DNA of 36,457 nucleotides, taken from a virus. The first letter of the stretch is position 1. The number at the start of each line of letters is the position of its first letter. This document shows, one piece after another, positions 16,792 to 22,361 of the stretch. The position numbers and the translations under genes were made by a program. The DNA is taken from positions 1-36,457 of the IMG/VR virus record IMGVR_UViG_3300028577_000004; one strand, given 5' to 3'. Below the pieces are notes generated by a model, which saw nothing but the letters and a program-made list of their open reading frames with translations, did not search any database and was not told the origin of the DNA.

Positions 16792-16988
16792 CAAATTTGT
16801 TACTCCCTTGCGGGGGATAAGCCATTTCTGCTTATCTCAGAACCTTTCGTTGTTCTGTCCGGACTATCGCATCCCTTGCGGGTCTTCTCACTTAGTCTCT
16901 CACGCTGCTTACGCTTGCGCCCTGTCGCCATAGTTTCCCTTAGGCTTCCAAGTCAATCAGAGAAGATTTTACAACCCCACTAAAATCT
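16792..16988 (-). ncRNA. Group I intron 2 (197 nt, no ORF) in the capsid gene
   Basis: The 5' exon ends AACCCT (16994-16989) and pairs with guide GGGGTT inside the intron, again with a terminal U.G pair. Next comes AAATCTTCTCTGATTGACTTGG, almost the same as in intron 3. The P7 strands are AGACTAAGTG and GCGATAGTCCG, separated by an ACCCGCAAGGGA hairpin. The 3' end is GAGTAACAAATTTG with the terminal G at 16792. Splicing joins NGDNP to TEITRSD in frame. The unspliced reading stops within a few codons. Confidence 0.88.
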
Positions 16989-17139
16989 AGGGTTATCGCC
17001 ATTTACTCCACCAACACAGTTAATGAAACCAGCAGTTGCTGCTAACATATCACGTGTTAGTTGATCTTCTGTTTGACGGAGTGAAACACCAAGACGTGCT
17101 GCGCATTCATTCAAAACTGGATCTTGGTTTTGTAAGGTA
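16989..17139 (-). CDS. Major capsid protein exon 2
   Basis: 151 bases encode TLQNQDPVLNECAARLG, VSLRQTEDQLTRDMLAATAG and FINCVGGVNGDNP. The exon begins with the last base of a split Val codon (GT|T) and ends on a codon boundary with CCT. The residues upstream in the same frame (MVNKSNRKC) are intron 1 sequence and are not part of the protein. The QDPVLNE...G..LRQTED..TRD core is characteristic of this capsid family. Confidence 0.9.
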
Positions 17140-17877
17140 CATTTTCTGTTACTTTTATTGACCAAATGTTTTCTATTTGGCGATGAGTCTTGTTATTCCT
17201 CATTCTCTATGTCTCCATAAAGATCGGACTATCGCTTCACCTTTCGGTGTCTACCCGCTTTAGTCTCTCACGCTAGTCATCTATTCTTATTTATGGTACA
17301 CTGTATACATAAATAAAGGATTAATCTTATGTGGTCAAAAGAACAATTAATTTATATGGCTGGAATCTTCGATGGTGAAGGTTCAGTTAATATTGAAGTA
17401 CAAGCTCCCAGAGAAAATAGAAAGTATTATTACTATAGCCTAAGAATCATTCTCATTAATACCAACAAGGATTTAATGGAATGGTTGGTAACTTCATTTG
17501 GTGGCAAATACTCTGAAAGAAAGAAGATTGAGAAACGAAAACTATGTTACCGTTGGGCAAAATGTTCTCGTGAAGCTGCCGAAATATTAGAGGCATGCTT
17601 GCCATATTTAATTGTTAAAAAGCCACAAGCGCTTTTATTTATTGAGTTCATGCAAACTATGGGAAAAACTGGTTGGTTTGTTTCTGATGAAACAAGATCC
17701 AAAAGACAGTTTCTTTATGATGAGATGCGTAAACTTAATAAACAAGGCGATTAATATATAGACCCTTGCGCCTTGTCACGCTCGTCTTTACGTTAGCGCT
17801 TCCAAGTCAATTAGGGCTGATTTAAAGCAGGCTACTGCTTACAAAACCAAGAAATTTCAAAGATCGTTCGTTATTTA
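17140..17877 (-). ncRNA. Group I intron 1 (738 nt) with antisense LAGLIDADG gene
   Basis: The 5' exon ends GCAGGT (17883-17878) and pairs with the guide GCCTGC 40-odd bases into the intron, with a U.G pair at the splice site. After the guide comes TTAAATCAGCCCTAATTGACTTGG, related to introns 2 and 3. The P7 strands are AGACTAAAGCGG and GCGATAGTCCG, and the 3' end is AGTAACAGAAAATG with the terminal G at 17140. The extra length is an insertion holding a homing-endonuclease gene on the opposite strand. Splicing restores LNEQV|TLQNQDP. Confidence 0.87.
17329..17754 (+). CDS. LAGLIDADG homing endonuclease, antisense in intron 1
   Basis: This 141-residue protein has the single LAGLIDADG motif as YMAGIFDGEGS at residues 9-19. 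It continues with the usual beta-rich DNA-binding part (YYYYSLRIILINTNKDLMEW, then WAKCSREAAEILEACLPYLI) and helix PQALLFIEFM. Single-motif enzymes act as homodimers and cut intronless alleles so that the intron is copied in. The gene is read on the plus strand, opposite to the capsid mRNA. It therefore cannot be translated from the capsid transcript and needs its own promoter. AAAGGA before the ATG is its ribosome site. It lies in a peripheral part of the intron outside the conserved core. Confidence 0.9.
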   Translation: MWSKEQLIYMAGIFDGEGSVNIEVQAPRENRKYYYYSLRIILINTNKDLMEWLVTSFGGKYSERKKIEKRKLCYRWAKCSREAAEILEACLPYLIVKKPQALLFIEFMQTMGKTGWFVSDETRSKRQFLYDEMRKLNKQGD

Positions 17878-18196
17878 ACCTGCTCGTTCAACGTTACATA
17901 AGTCAAAAACGTTAAACTGTTATGGCACTTTTACCATAAAACGAAATCTGAGCATCAATGTCCACAGCGGTTAGACTTTGCGCTGGAGGCGTGATTCCTG
18001 AGTTGCCTAGTGGTACCATTGCAGTGTTCAATGGATTGTATCTACGCATACGTAAAGTGTTACCACCGTTACGAGGCATATTTTTCTTCATTGCAGGGAT
18101 TTTATGAATCATATTTGGCACAGGAACGCTCAAAAGTTTATAAGAAAAACTTTGCTGAACGGGCGATGGCAAAATACTTGTAGTAGTTATAGCCAT
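17878..18196 (-). CDS. Major capsid protein (N4-gp56 family) exon 1, interrupted
   Basis: The start ATG at 18196 (MAITTTSILPSPVQQSFSYK) leads into MPRNGGNTLRMRRYNPL and DIDAQISFYG, the N-terminal part of N4-gp56-type capsid proteins, which form the icosahedral shell. The expected continuation TYVTLNEQV is present at 17903-17878 but in another frame, because 29 extra bases (17904-17932) follow the YG codons. Read straight, the frame gives KSAITV and stops at 17914-17912. If those 29 bases are omitted and the three introns are removed, the four exons give exactly 316 codons (315 residues), the normal family length. The gene has its own promoter and is preceded by a terminator. Confidence 0.85.
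17904..17932 (-). other. 29-nt frame-breaking segment in capsid exon 1
   Basis: On the minus strand this segment begins AAAAGTGCCATAACAG and ends ACGTTTTTG. It separates the YG codons from the ACT TAT GTA codons that resume the family sequence. It contains a TAA in the incoming frame and is not a multiple of three. CATAA (17925-17921) and TTATG (17901-17897) could form a weak stem around its middle. It is too short for a group I intron. Options are translational bypassing, a -1 frameshift that keeps extra residues, an assembly indel or a real defect. Confidence 0.6.
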
Positions 18197-18204
18197 TATG
18201 GCTC

Positions 18205-18340
18205 CTAAACGAAAAGTACTTTAGATTGGACTACAGGCTCGGTCGAGACCCACGAGACGCCGATGATTTGACGGAGAGGGACGAGGCTCCAAATGACGCC
18301 CATAAAAGATCGTAATAGAGCGACTATTACATTTACGCTG
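18205..18340 (-). promoter_or_regulatory. Capsid mRNA leader with hairpin and short ORF
   Basis: This is the untranslated region between the predicted capsid promoter and the capsid ATG. It holds a 7-bp hairpin (GTAATAG 18312-18318 with CTATTAC 18324-18330). It also holds a 32-codon open frame (18303-18205, MGVIWSLVPLRQIIGV...) that starts without a good ribosome site, and a patch of higher GC than the surroundings. The capsid ATG at 18196 has AGGAG just before it. The region could stabilise or regulate the capsid mRNA. I do not call the short frame a gene. Confidence 0.4.
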
Positions 18341-18345
18341 CGGTG

Positions 18346-18374
18346 AATATACGATTATCAATCAAATGAGTCAA
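18346..18374 (-). promoter_or_regulatory. Sigma70-type promoter of the capsid unit
   Basis: On the minus strand TTGACT (18374-18369) and TATATT (18351-18346) are separated by exactly 17 bases. The promoter starts right at the T tract of the preceding terminator and points to the capsid gene, with a predicted start near 18340 and a leader of about 140 nt. Confidence 0.72.
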
Positions 18375-18375
18375 T

Positions 18376-18423
18376 AAAAACCCCGTAATATGCAGAGGAG
18401 CGACCCAAAGACATAGTACGGGG
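18376..18423 (-). terminator. Rho-independent terminator between endolysin and capsid genes
   Basis: CCCCGTA (minus strand, 18423-18417) pairs with TACGGGG (18387-18381), followed by five T (18380-18376). The 29-base loop is long and may itself fold. It would end transcripts from the scaffold and endolysin genes and is directly abutted by the capsid promoter. Confidence 0.72.
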
Positions 18424-18476
18424 GCGTACATAAAGAGCAAGGGAAGGAATTGAAACTCTTGCTCTCAGAGTAATAT

Positions 18477-18836
18477 TTAAGGAACCATCTGAAAATGATT
18501 GCCGTCCACATTTTGATGAGGATGAAGCGTAGACGGTTTCCAATCTCCACCCCATTCATTTGCCTTATCTAAAGACTTCCAATAAGATCCAAACAGGGCA
18601 TAATCATGACTATCAGGTAGATAAATTCCCTCGTCATTGATCAAATTCAAGTCTATTGCAAGTCGTTGGCAATGAAGACTATCAACGATTCCAATGCCTT
18701 TTTGAGCATTAAGTTTTGCTTGTTCTGCAGTTCTAAACGCTTCACCAAAAGTTGCATGATATCCTTTTGATTGAATATATTGCAATAATAACGCTACATT
18801 TTGCGCAAAAAGTGCTTGCTTTTCCCATAGTTTCAT
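18477..18836 (-). CDS. M15-type peptidase endolysin
   Basis: This 119-residue protein has the metal ligands of the M15 (VanY / L-alanyl-D-glutamate or D-Ala-D-Ala peptidase) family: SLHCQRLAID at residues 53-62 (His55, Asp62) and DGNHFQM near the end (His114). EWGGDW lies between them, and GEAFRTAEQA matches the usual upstream strand. Such small Zn peptidases cut peptide bridges of peptidoglycan and serve as endolysins in many phages. There is no signal peptide or cell-wall-binding domain. It lies between the scaffold candidate and the capsid gene, an unusual place for lysis, so a virion-associated role is also possible. Confidence 0.88.
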   Translation of the reverse strand: MKLWEKQALFAQNVALLLQYIQSKGYHATFGEAFRTAEQAKLNAQKGIGIVDSLHCQRLAIDLNLINDEGIYLPDSHDYALFGSYWKSLDKANEWGGDWKPSTLHPHQNVDGNHFQMVP

Positions 18837-18863
18837 ACTGCTTCTCCTTTAATGATTAAATAA

Positions 18864-19715
18864 TTATCTATTACGGAACTCGTTCATTTCCTTGAGCATT
18901 TGCGATTTCAATTCATCAGTCAATTTACCATTGGCAAACGCATTAGCTTTAGATAGTGGGCTATCGCCTTGTTGCGGAGAGATTGATGCTAATGGCTTAG
19001 GTTTTGCTGCATTACGCTGAATAATTGCCTTTTCTTCAACATAAGGATCTTCTTCACCAATGCCAAGCTTCTTGATCATGGTATATGCCGATACCGCTTT
19101 GCCATAAAGATCAGGATTGGCATTAAGGGATTGTGCGATCTCTGGATATGCCATACGCAATGACTCTAAATTGTCACGAGAGACGATTTTATCAAAGTCT
19201 GGATACTGAGACTTTAATCTCACTTCTGTTGCATTTAAGGTTGTTTGTTGTTGATATTGTTTAAGCTGGTCTTGAAGTTTCTTAATGTGCTTGTTTACTT
19301 TGGATAAATGCTTCCCTTCAACCAAAGCGTCTGCATCAACTGCAACTTCTGATATTTCCTCTTCCTCTTCTTCTTGAGCAACTGTTTGTTTTTGTGACTG
19401 TGATGCCAAGAGAGCGGCTTCAAGTTCTTGAGCTCTTTTTTCAGCGGCAAGAGCTTTTTCTTTCATTGCTCTGAAGTTCATCGCTTGATGTGATTCTCGT
19501 GCTGGTTTTTCAGGGTTGTTTTGTACTGATTGTGCTGATATTTCGGAGTTGGATTCCGCAACTTCCTGTACCTCTGGTGCTTCTGTTTGATTTTCAGCCA
19601 AAGATTCAAGCGCAGTTGTTTGATTTTCAACCACCGGAGCAGCTGGCTCTTCAAACTTAGGTTCCTGACCTTTAAGAGGAAGACCATTCACGTCATACTT
19701 CATTTCAAATGCCAT
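18864..19715 (-). CDS. Capsid scaffolding protein candidate
   Basis: This 283-residue acidic, mostly helical protein has low-complexity N-terminal repeats (ENQTTALESLAENQTEAPEV), a helix AMKEKALAAEKRAQELEAAL, a run of six Glu near residue 120, and a coiled coil KHIKKLQDQLKQYQQQTTL. The C-terminal part includes LRMAYPEIAQSLNANPDLYG. The length, acidity, coiled coil and location upstream of the capsid gene fit a scaffold that guides capsid assembly and is then lost. The start overlaps the previous stop as TAATG. No protease gene is apparent nearby. Confidence 0.7.
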   Translation of the reverse strand: MAFEMKYDVNGLPLKGQEPKFEEPAAPVVENQTTALESLAENQTEAPEVQEVAESNSEISAQSVQNNPEKPARESHQAMNFRAMKEKALAAEKRAQELEAALLASQSQKQTVAQEEEEEEISEVAVDADALVEGKHLSKVNKHIKKLQDQLKQYQQQTTLNATEVRLKSQYPDFDKIVSRDNLESLRMAYPEIAQSLNANPDLYGKAVSAYTMIKKLGIGEEDPYVEEKAIIQRNAAKPKPLASISPQQGDSPLSKANAFANGKLTDELKSQMLKEMNEFRNR

Positions 19716-20197
19716 TATTTTTTCTCCAATTCAGGGGATGTTAAATCTTTCTCACCATTCAACTCTTTAGCTAACTTAAACAATGTGCCATCTTGGAACG
19801 CAATTACATATTTGAGTAAGGCATGCTCTTCTGTGGCAACATATTGCGCATTTTTGAGTAAATGTATACTTGCATCGCGCGATGGGATAACCCACATAAA
19901 GACAACCTGGTTATCTTTGCGTTTGTATTTATATAAAGTTTGATCGTAGTCAGGCGTAGGGCAACTTAAACGCCCATAAAAGAAATTACGAAACACATTA
20001 GGCAGAAGCTTTTCATTTTTAGTGATAACAACCACATAAAAATCGCCAGGGAAATCTTTTTTACATCGCTCAATACATTCCCATATATTCGCTTCATATT
20101 CAGTCAGACTTTCGCGCATCTGTTCAATCGGCGATCTTGTTTCTGGAGCTTTCTGCATTAAATCAGAAGCTACTTTACCTACGGTTTCTCTTGTCAT
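19715..20197 (-). CDS. Hypothetical protein (160 aa) before the scaffold gene
   Basis: This 160-residue soluble protein is coupled to the scaffold gene by TAATG. The N-terminus is polar (MTRETVGKVASDLMQKAPET). The core is alpha/beta with FPGDFYVVVITKNEKLLPNV, FFYGRLSCPTPDYDQTLYKY and DNQVVFMWVIPSRDASIHLL. It has no clear catalytic motif. Its position between the accessory genes and the scaffold suggests a head-assembly or virion protein, but I do not recognise it. Confidence 0.68.
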   Translation of the reverse strand: MTRETVGKVASDLMQKAPETRSPIEQMRESLTEYEANIWECIERCKKDFPGDFYVVVITKNEKLLPNVFRNFFYGRLSCPTPDYDQTLYKYKRKDNQVVFMWVIPSRDASIHLLKNAQYVATEEHALLKYVIAFQDGTLFKLAKELNGEKDLTSPELEKK

Positions 20198-20217
20198 ACT
20201 GCTCCTCTTATTGTCTA

Positions 20218-20290
20218 TTGCCCAGGCAGGATTTGAACCTGCATCTTCCTGATCCCAACCAGGGCTCTTCTAGTCTTGAGCTAATGGGCC
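20218..20290 (-). tRNA. Degenerate tRNA-like sequence (possible pseudo-tRNA-Pro)
   Basis: A 73-base element on the minus strand has an intact T arm (GCAGG TTCAAAT CCTGC), a D stem GCTC/GAGC and an anticodon stem CCTGG/TCAGG. The anticodon loop is only six bases (TTGGGA), the D loop lacks GG, and the acceptor stem pairs over only five positions, with mismatches at 1:72 and 7:66. TTGGGA resembles a proline tRNA loop with one base missing. It may be a decayed or structural tRNA-like RNA rather than a working tRNA. It lies between the terminator at 20304 and the 160-residue gene. Confidence 0.5.
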
Positions 20291-20303
20291 GCATTAAGAT
20301 ACG

Positions 20304-20336
20304 AAAAAACCCCCTCATAAGCAAGTCATGAAGGGG
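20304..20336 (-). terminator. Rho-independent terminator after the DUF6496-like gene
   Basis: CCCCTTCAT (minus strand, 20336-20328) pairs with ATGAGGGGG (20318-20310) and is followed by six T (20309-20304). It lies 24 bases after the stop of the basic protein gene and ends the upstream portal/accessory transcription block. Confidence 0.88.
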
Positions 20337-20359
20337 AAAATAGAAAAAAGGATCAAAGG

Positions 20360-20749
20360 TTACTTCTTTTTTCGCTTGCCTGCTTTTAAACCTTTACGTC
20401 GTGCTTCGGATATGGCAATAGCAACTGCCTGCTTAGGATTTTCCACCATAGGTCCTTTTTTGGAGCCAGTGTGGAGTTTTCCTTCACCATATTCATGCAT
20501 CACTTTAGAAATCTTCTTTTCAGCCTTCTTGCTGTATTTTTTTGCTGGTTTCTTCTTAGGATCTTTTTTTTCGTGCTCTTTTTTCTCGTGTTTCTTGGAC
20601 TCGCCTTTTTCATGCTTCAAGTTCTTGATAAGGTCTTTGTCTTCTTTGGACTCATGCTTATAAGTATCAATATCACCTTTAAGGTGCTTAACTATTTTCT
20701 TCTTACTTGCTTTGGGCATTGGTAATCCGCGAATCTTTTTTTTAACCAT
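20360..20749 (-). CDS. Lys-rich basic protein with DUF6496-like C-terminus
   Basis: This 129-residue protein is extremely basic. The N-terminal two-thirds is Lys/Glu/His low complexity (HEKGESKKHEKKEHEKKDPK). The C-terminal part reads KVMHEYGEGKLHTGSKKGP and NPKQAVAIAISEARRKG, the pattern of DUF6496 (M.E...G.L.SG......N.KQA.AIALSEA). It probably binds nucleic acid and may be packaged with DNA, but the family has no proven function that I know of. A terminator follows it directly. Confidence 0.75.
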   Translation of the reverse strand: MVKKKIRGLPMPKASKKKIVKHLKGDIDTYKHESKEDKDLIKNLKHEKGESKKHEKKEHEKKDPKKKPAKKYSKKAEKKISKVMHEYGEGKLHTGSKKGPMVENPKQAVAIAISEARRKGLKAGKRKKK

Positions 20750-20761
20750 TCTATAATCCTT

Positions 20762-20998
20762 TTAATTAGAACTGGGCTTCACCGAAACAGGATCCACATC
20801 TGAAGTTGCAGTTACTGATGACACTTCTGATGCAACAGATGTAGCTATTTCTATTGCTCCTTCAACTGGATTAATTGATCCCGCTGCGATTCCAGAGCTA
20901 AGTTTAACAAGGTTTTCAACTAGTGATGCGAAATGATGCACATTATCAGCGGTAACATGTGACGCTATAACGTGGACAAAGTTTTCAAACTTAGACAT
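20762..20998 (-). CDS. Small Ala/Ser/Val-rich protein (78 aa)
   Basis: I choose the ATG at 20998 (MSKFENFVHVIASHVTADNV), because AAGGG lies at the right distance. The longer frame from 21043 begins with basic residues and lacks such a site. The product has an amphipathic helix up to residue 30, then a mildly hydrophobic Gly/Ala/Ile segment (LVKLSSGIAAGSINPVEGAI) and a Ser/Thr/Val tail. It could be a small virion or membrane-associated protein. No family is recognised. Confidence 0.6.
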   Translation of the reverse strand: MSKFENFVHVIASHVTADNVHHFASLVENLVKLSSGIAAGSINPVEGAIEIATSVASEVSSVTATSDVDPVSVKPSSN

Positions 20999-21054
20999 AT
21001 TTTCCCTTTTCAAAGATGAGGCATGCCGGACCTTCCGACACACCCCAATTTACG

Positions 21055-21204
21055 TTATCGAACTCTAGCAGTTTCAGAATATAATAAACGATGCTCAATA
21101 CGCTTATCACGTTCTGATTGTTTGTTTTGCCTATTTTGAGGAATTCCTAAAACAGCTCGTGCTATCTTGAATGCTTTTCCCATAGGTCTTGGCATAGCTG
21201 GCAT
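21055..21204 (-). CDS. 49-residue basic protein
   Basis: The start ATG at 21204 overlaps the stop of the 156-residue gene (TAATG). The 49-residue product, MPAMPRPMGKAFKIARAVLG then IPQNRQNKQSERDKRIEHRL, is basic and probably mostly helical. It fills a gap that otherwise holds no gene. The stop-start overlap is the same type used eight times in this genome, which supports translation. The function is unknown. Confidence 0.6.
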   Translation of the reverse strand: MPAMPRPMGKAFKIARAVLGIPQNRQNKQSERDKRIEHRLLYSETARVR

Positions 21205-21674
21205 TATCTGAACTTTCTATAAAGCGCAAATCTGTCCATTACTAATCCATTATCATCAGGTGTCGCAACTTGACCACGCACCGTATCATCAAGATATGGC
21301 GATGAATAATAACCTGCTTGAGGATATTCATGATGCTGTGCTTGCCTTGGAAGATTAGCCATAGCATTATGATCTTCACGAATCATGCCACCATCGCCAA
21401 TTTCCTGTCTTCTGCGTGGATCTACGCCAGCATAAAACTCGTTGCTCATATCGCGCGTTCTATCGAAGGTACGTTGATCTCTACGCTGCTCAAGTTGATA
21501 CATTGCAGAATACTCCGCACGAACTTCATCACGCCTTTTAGCGCGCTCCTGAGAGCGCGCATCATATTGATCTTGTGGCATATAATCATATGTCATAGCG
21601 CGTTTAGGCTCATCAAAGTCTTCACCTCGATTACCCTTTGCGCGAACATATGTATCTTTTTTTTCTTTAGCCAT
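21204..21674 (-). CDS. Arg/Asp-rich accessory protein with EDH-ANLP motif (copy 2)
   Basis: This 156-residue hydrophilic protein has a highly charged helical N-terminal half (DARSQERAKRRDEVRAEYSA, then QLEQRRDQRTFDRTRD) and a C-terminal half containing GGMIREDHNAMANLP, followed by YPQAGYYSSPYLDDT. The motif MI.EDH.A.ANLP....... YP recurs in the product of 21905-22264, so the two are paralogues in their C-terminal halves. They lie between the portal and scaffold regions. The function is unknown. A capsid-interior or portal-associated role is a guess. Confidence 0.68.
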   Translation of the reverse strand: MAKEKKDTYVRAKGNRGEDFDEPKRAMTYDYMPQDQYDARSQERAKRRDEVRAEYSAMYQLEQRRDQRTFDRTRDMSNEFYAGVDPRRRQEIGDGGMIREDHNAMANLPRQAQHHEYPQAGYYSSPYLDDTVRGQVATPDDNGLVMDRFALYRKFR

Positions 21675-21683
21675 AATAATTCC

Positions 21684-21899
21684 TTATTGGACTAATTTGG
21701 ATAATTCACAAGACTGACTACCAAATTGACTAATATATTTATCCGAACAAATAAGTTCCTTCAGCTTTCGCTGATGTTGATCGGTTGACTTGTTTTGTTC
21801 GGCTATATCTATTCCACAACAATCGCATATATCAAGAGATTTTACTCCTAAATAAGTGCATGGTGCGGGACTATAATGACAATTAAAGCAACCAGGCAT
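21684..21899 (-). CDS. Small Cys-rich protein (71 aa)
   Basis: The 71 residues begin MPGCFNCHYSPAPCTYLGVK and continue SLDICDCCGIDIAEQ, giving CxxC, C, and CxCC clusters that could hold a zinc ion. The C-terminal part is helical and charged (STDQHQRKLKELICSDKYIS). It lies between the two paralogous EDH-ANLP genes and is read in the same direction. No named family is recognised. Confidence 0.65.
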   Translation of the reverse strand: MPGCFNCHYSPAPCTYLGVKSLDICDCCGIDIAEQNKSTDQHQRKLKELICSDKYISQFGSQSCELSKLVQ

Positions 21900-21904
21900 G
21901 CTCG

Positions 21905-22264
21905 TTAAACCTTCTTTGGGAAAAAATGTGCGCGACGTTGTGAATCATCATAATCCATTTGACGATCAATCCCAGAACGACTGTCATCAAGACCTTCTGG
22001 CAAGTAAGGACCATTTTTTGGATATGCTTTGATCATCACTTCTTGTGGAAGGTTAGCAATTGCGCGGTGATCTTCATGGATCATTTCATCGTCAACTTCT
22101 AATCCACGGCGCATTCCTGTTGGCATGCCCATATATTCTTCTGAAGAATTCATACGCAAGGTGTGGCCATCGCGGGAATTTTGTTGATGCTTACGCTCAT
22201 CGTTGAACTTATCTGCATGATGGCGAGAGTTTCCGCCTTCTGATGCATATTTTCTTTTTGCCAT
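21905..22264 (-). CDS. Accessory protein with EDH-ANLP motif (copy 1)
   Basis: This 119-residue polar protein is His/Asp/Arg-rich. The N-terminus reads MAKRKYASEGGNSRHHADKF. The C-terminal half has DEMIHEDHRAIANLP, then YPKNGPYLPEGLDD, aligning with GMIREDHNAMANLP...YP...YLDD in the 156-residue protein. It is the first gene after the portal. The shared motif with conserved Asp, His, Asn and Pro suggests a common binding surface. The function is unknown. Confidence 0.68.
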   Translation of the reverse strand: MAKRKYASEGGNSRHHADKFNDERKHQQNSRDGHTLRMNSSEEYMGMPTGMRRGLEVDDEMIHEDHRAIANLPQEVMIKAYPKNGPYLPEGLDDSRSGIDRQMDYDDSQRRAHFFPKKV

Positions 22265-22361
22265 GTTATGGCTCCTTCTCGAAACTGTAGTCTTTAAACT
22301 ACAAGGTTATACCTCTATCGGCATCCAGACCATTTCTGAATGATTTAAGGCAATATTCTTC

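Noticed and set aside
16225-16794. A separate 189-residue protein starting at TTG 16794
   Set aside because: It is capsid exon 3 plus unspliced intron 3 sequence. The TTG is the intron 2 border, and the last 31 residues are intron-derived.
16980-17165. A separate 61-residue protein (MVNKSNRKC...)
   Set aside because: The first nine residues come from the intron 1 end and the last ones from intron 2. Only 17139-16989 is capsid coding.
18358-18555. 65-residue minus-strand frame after the endolysin gene
   Set aside because: It overlaps the end of the endolysin gene in another frame and runs through the terminator and promoter. It has no ribosome site.
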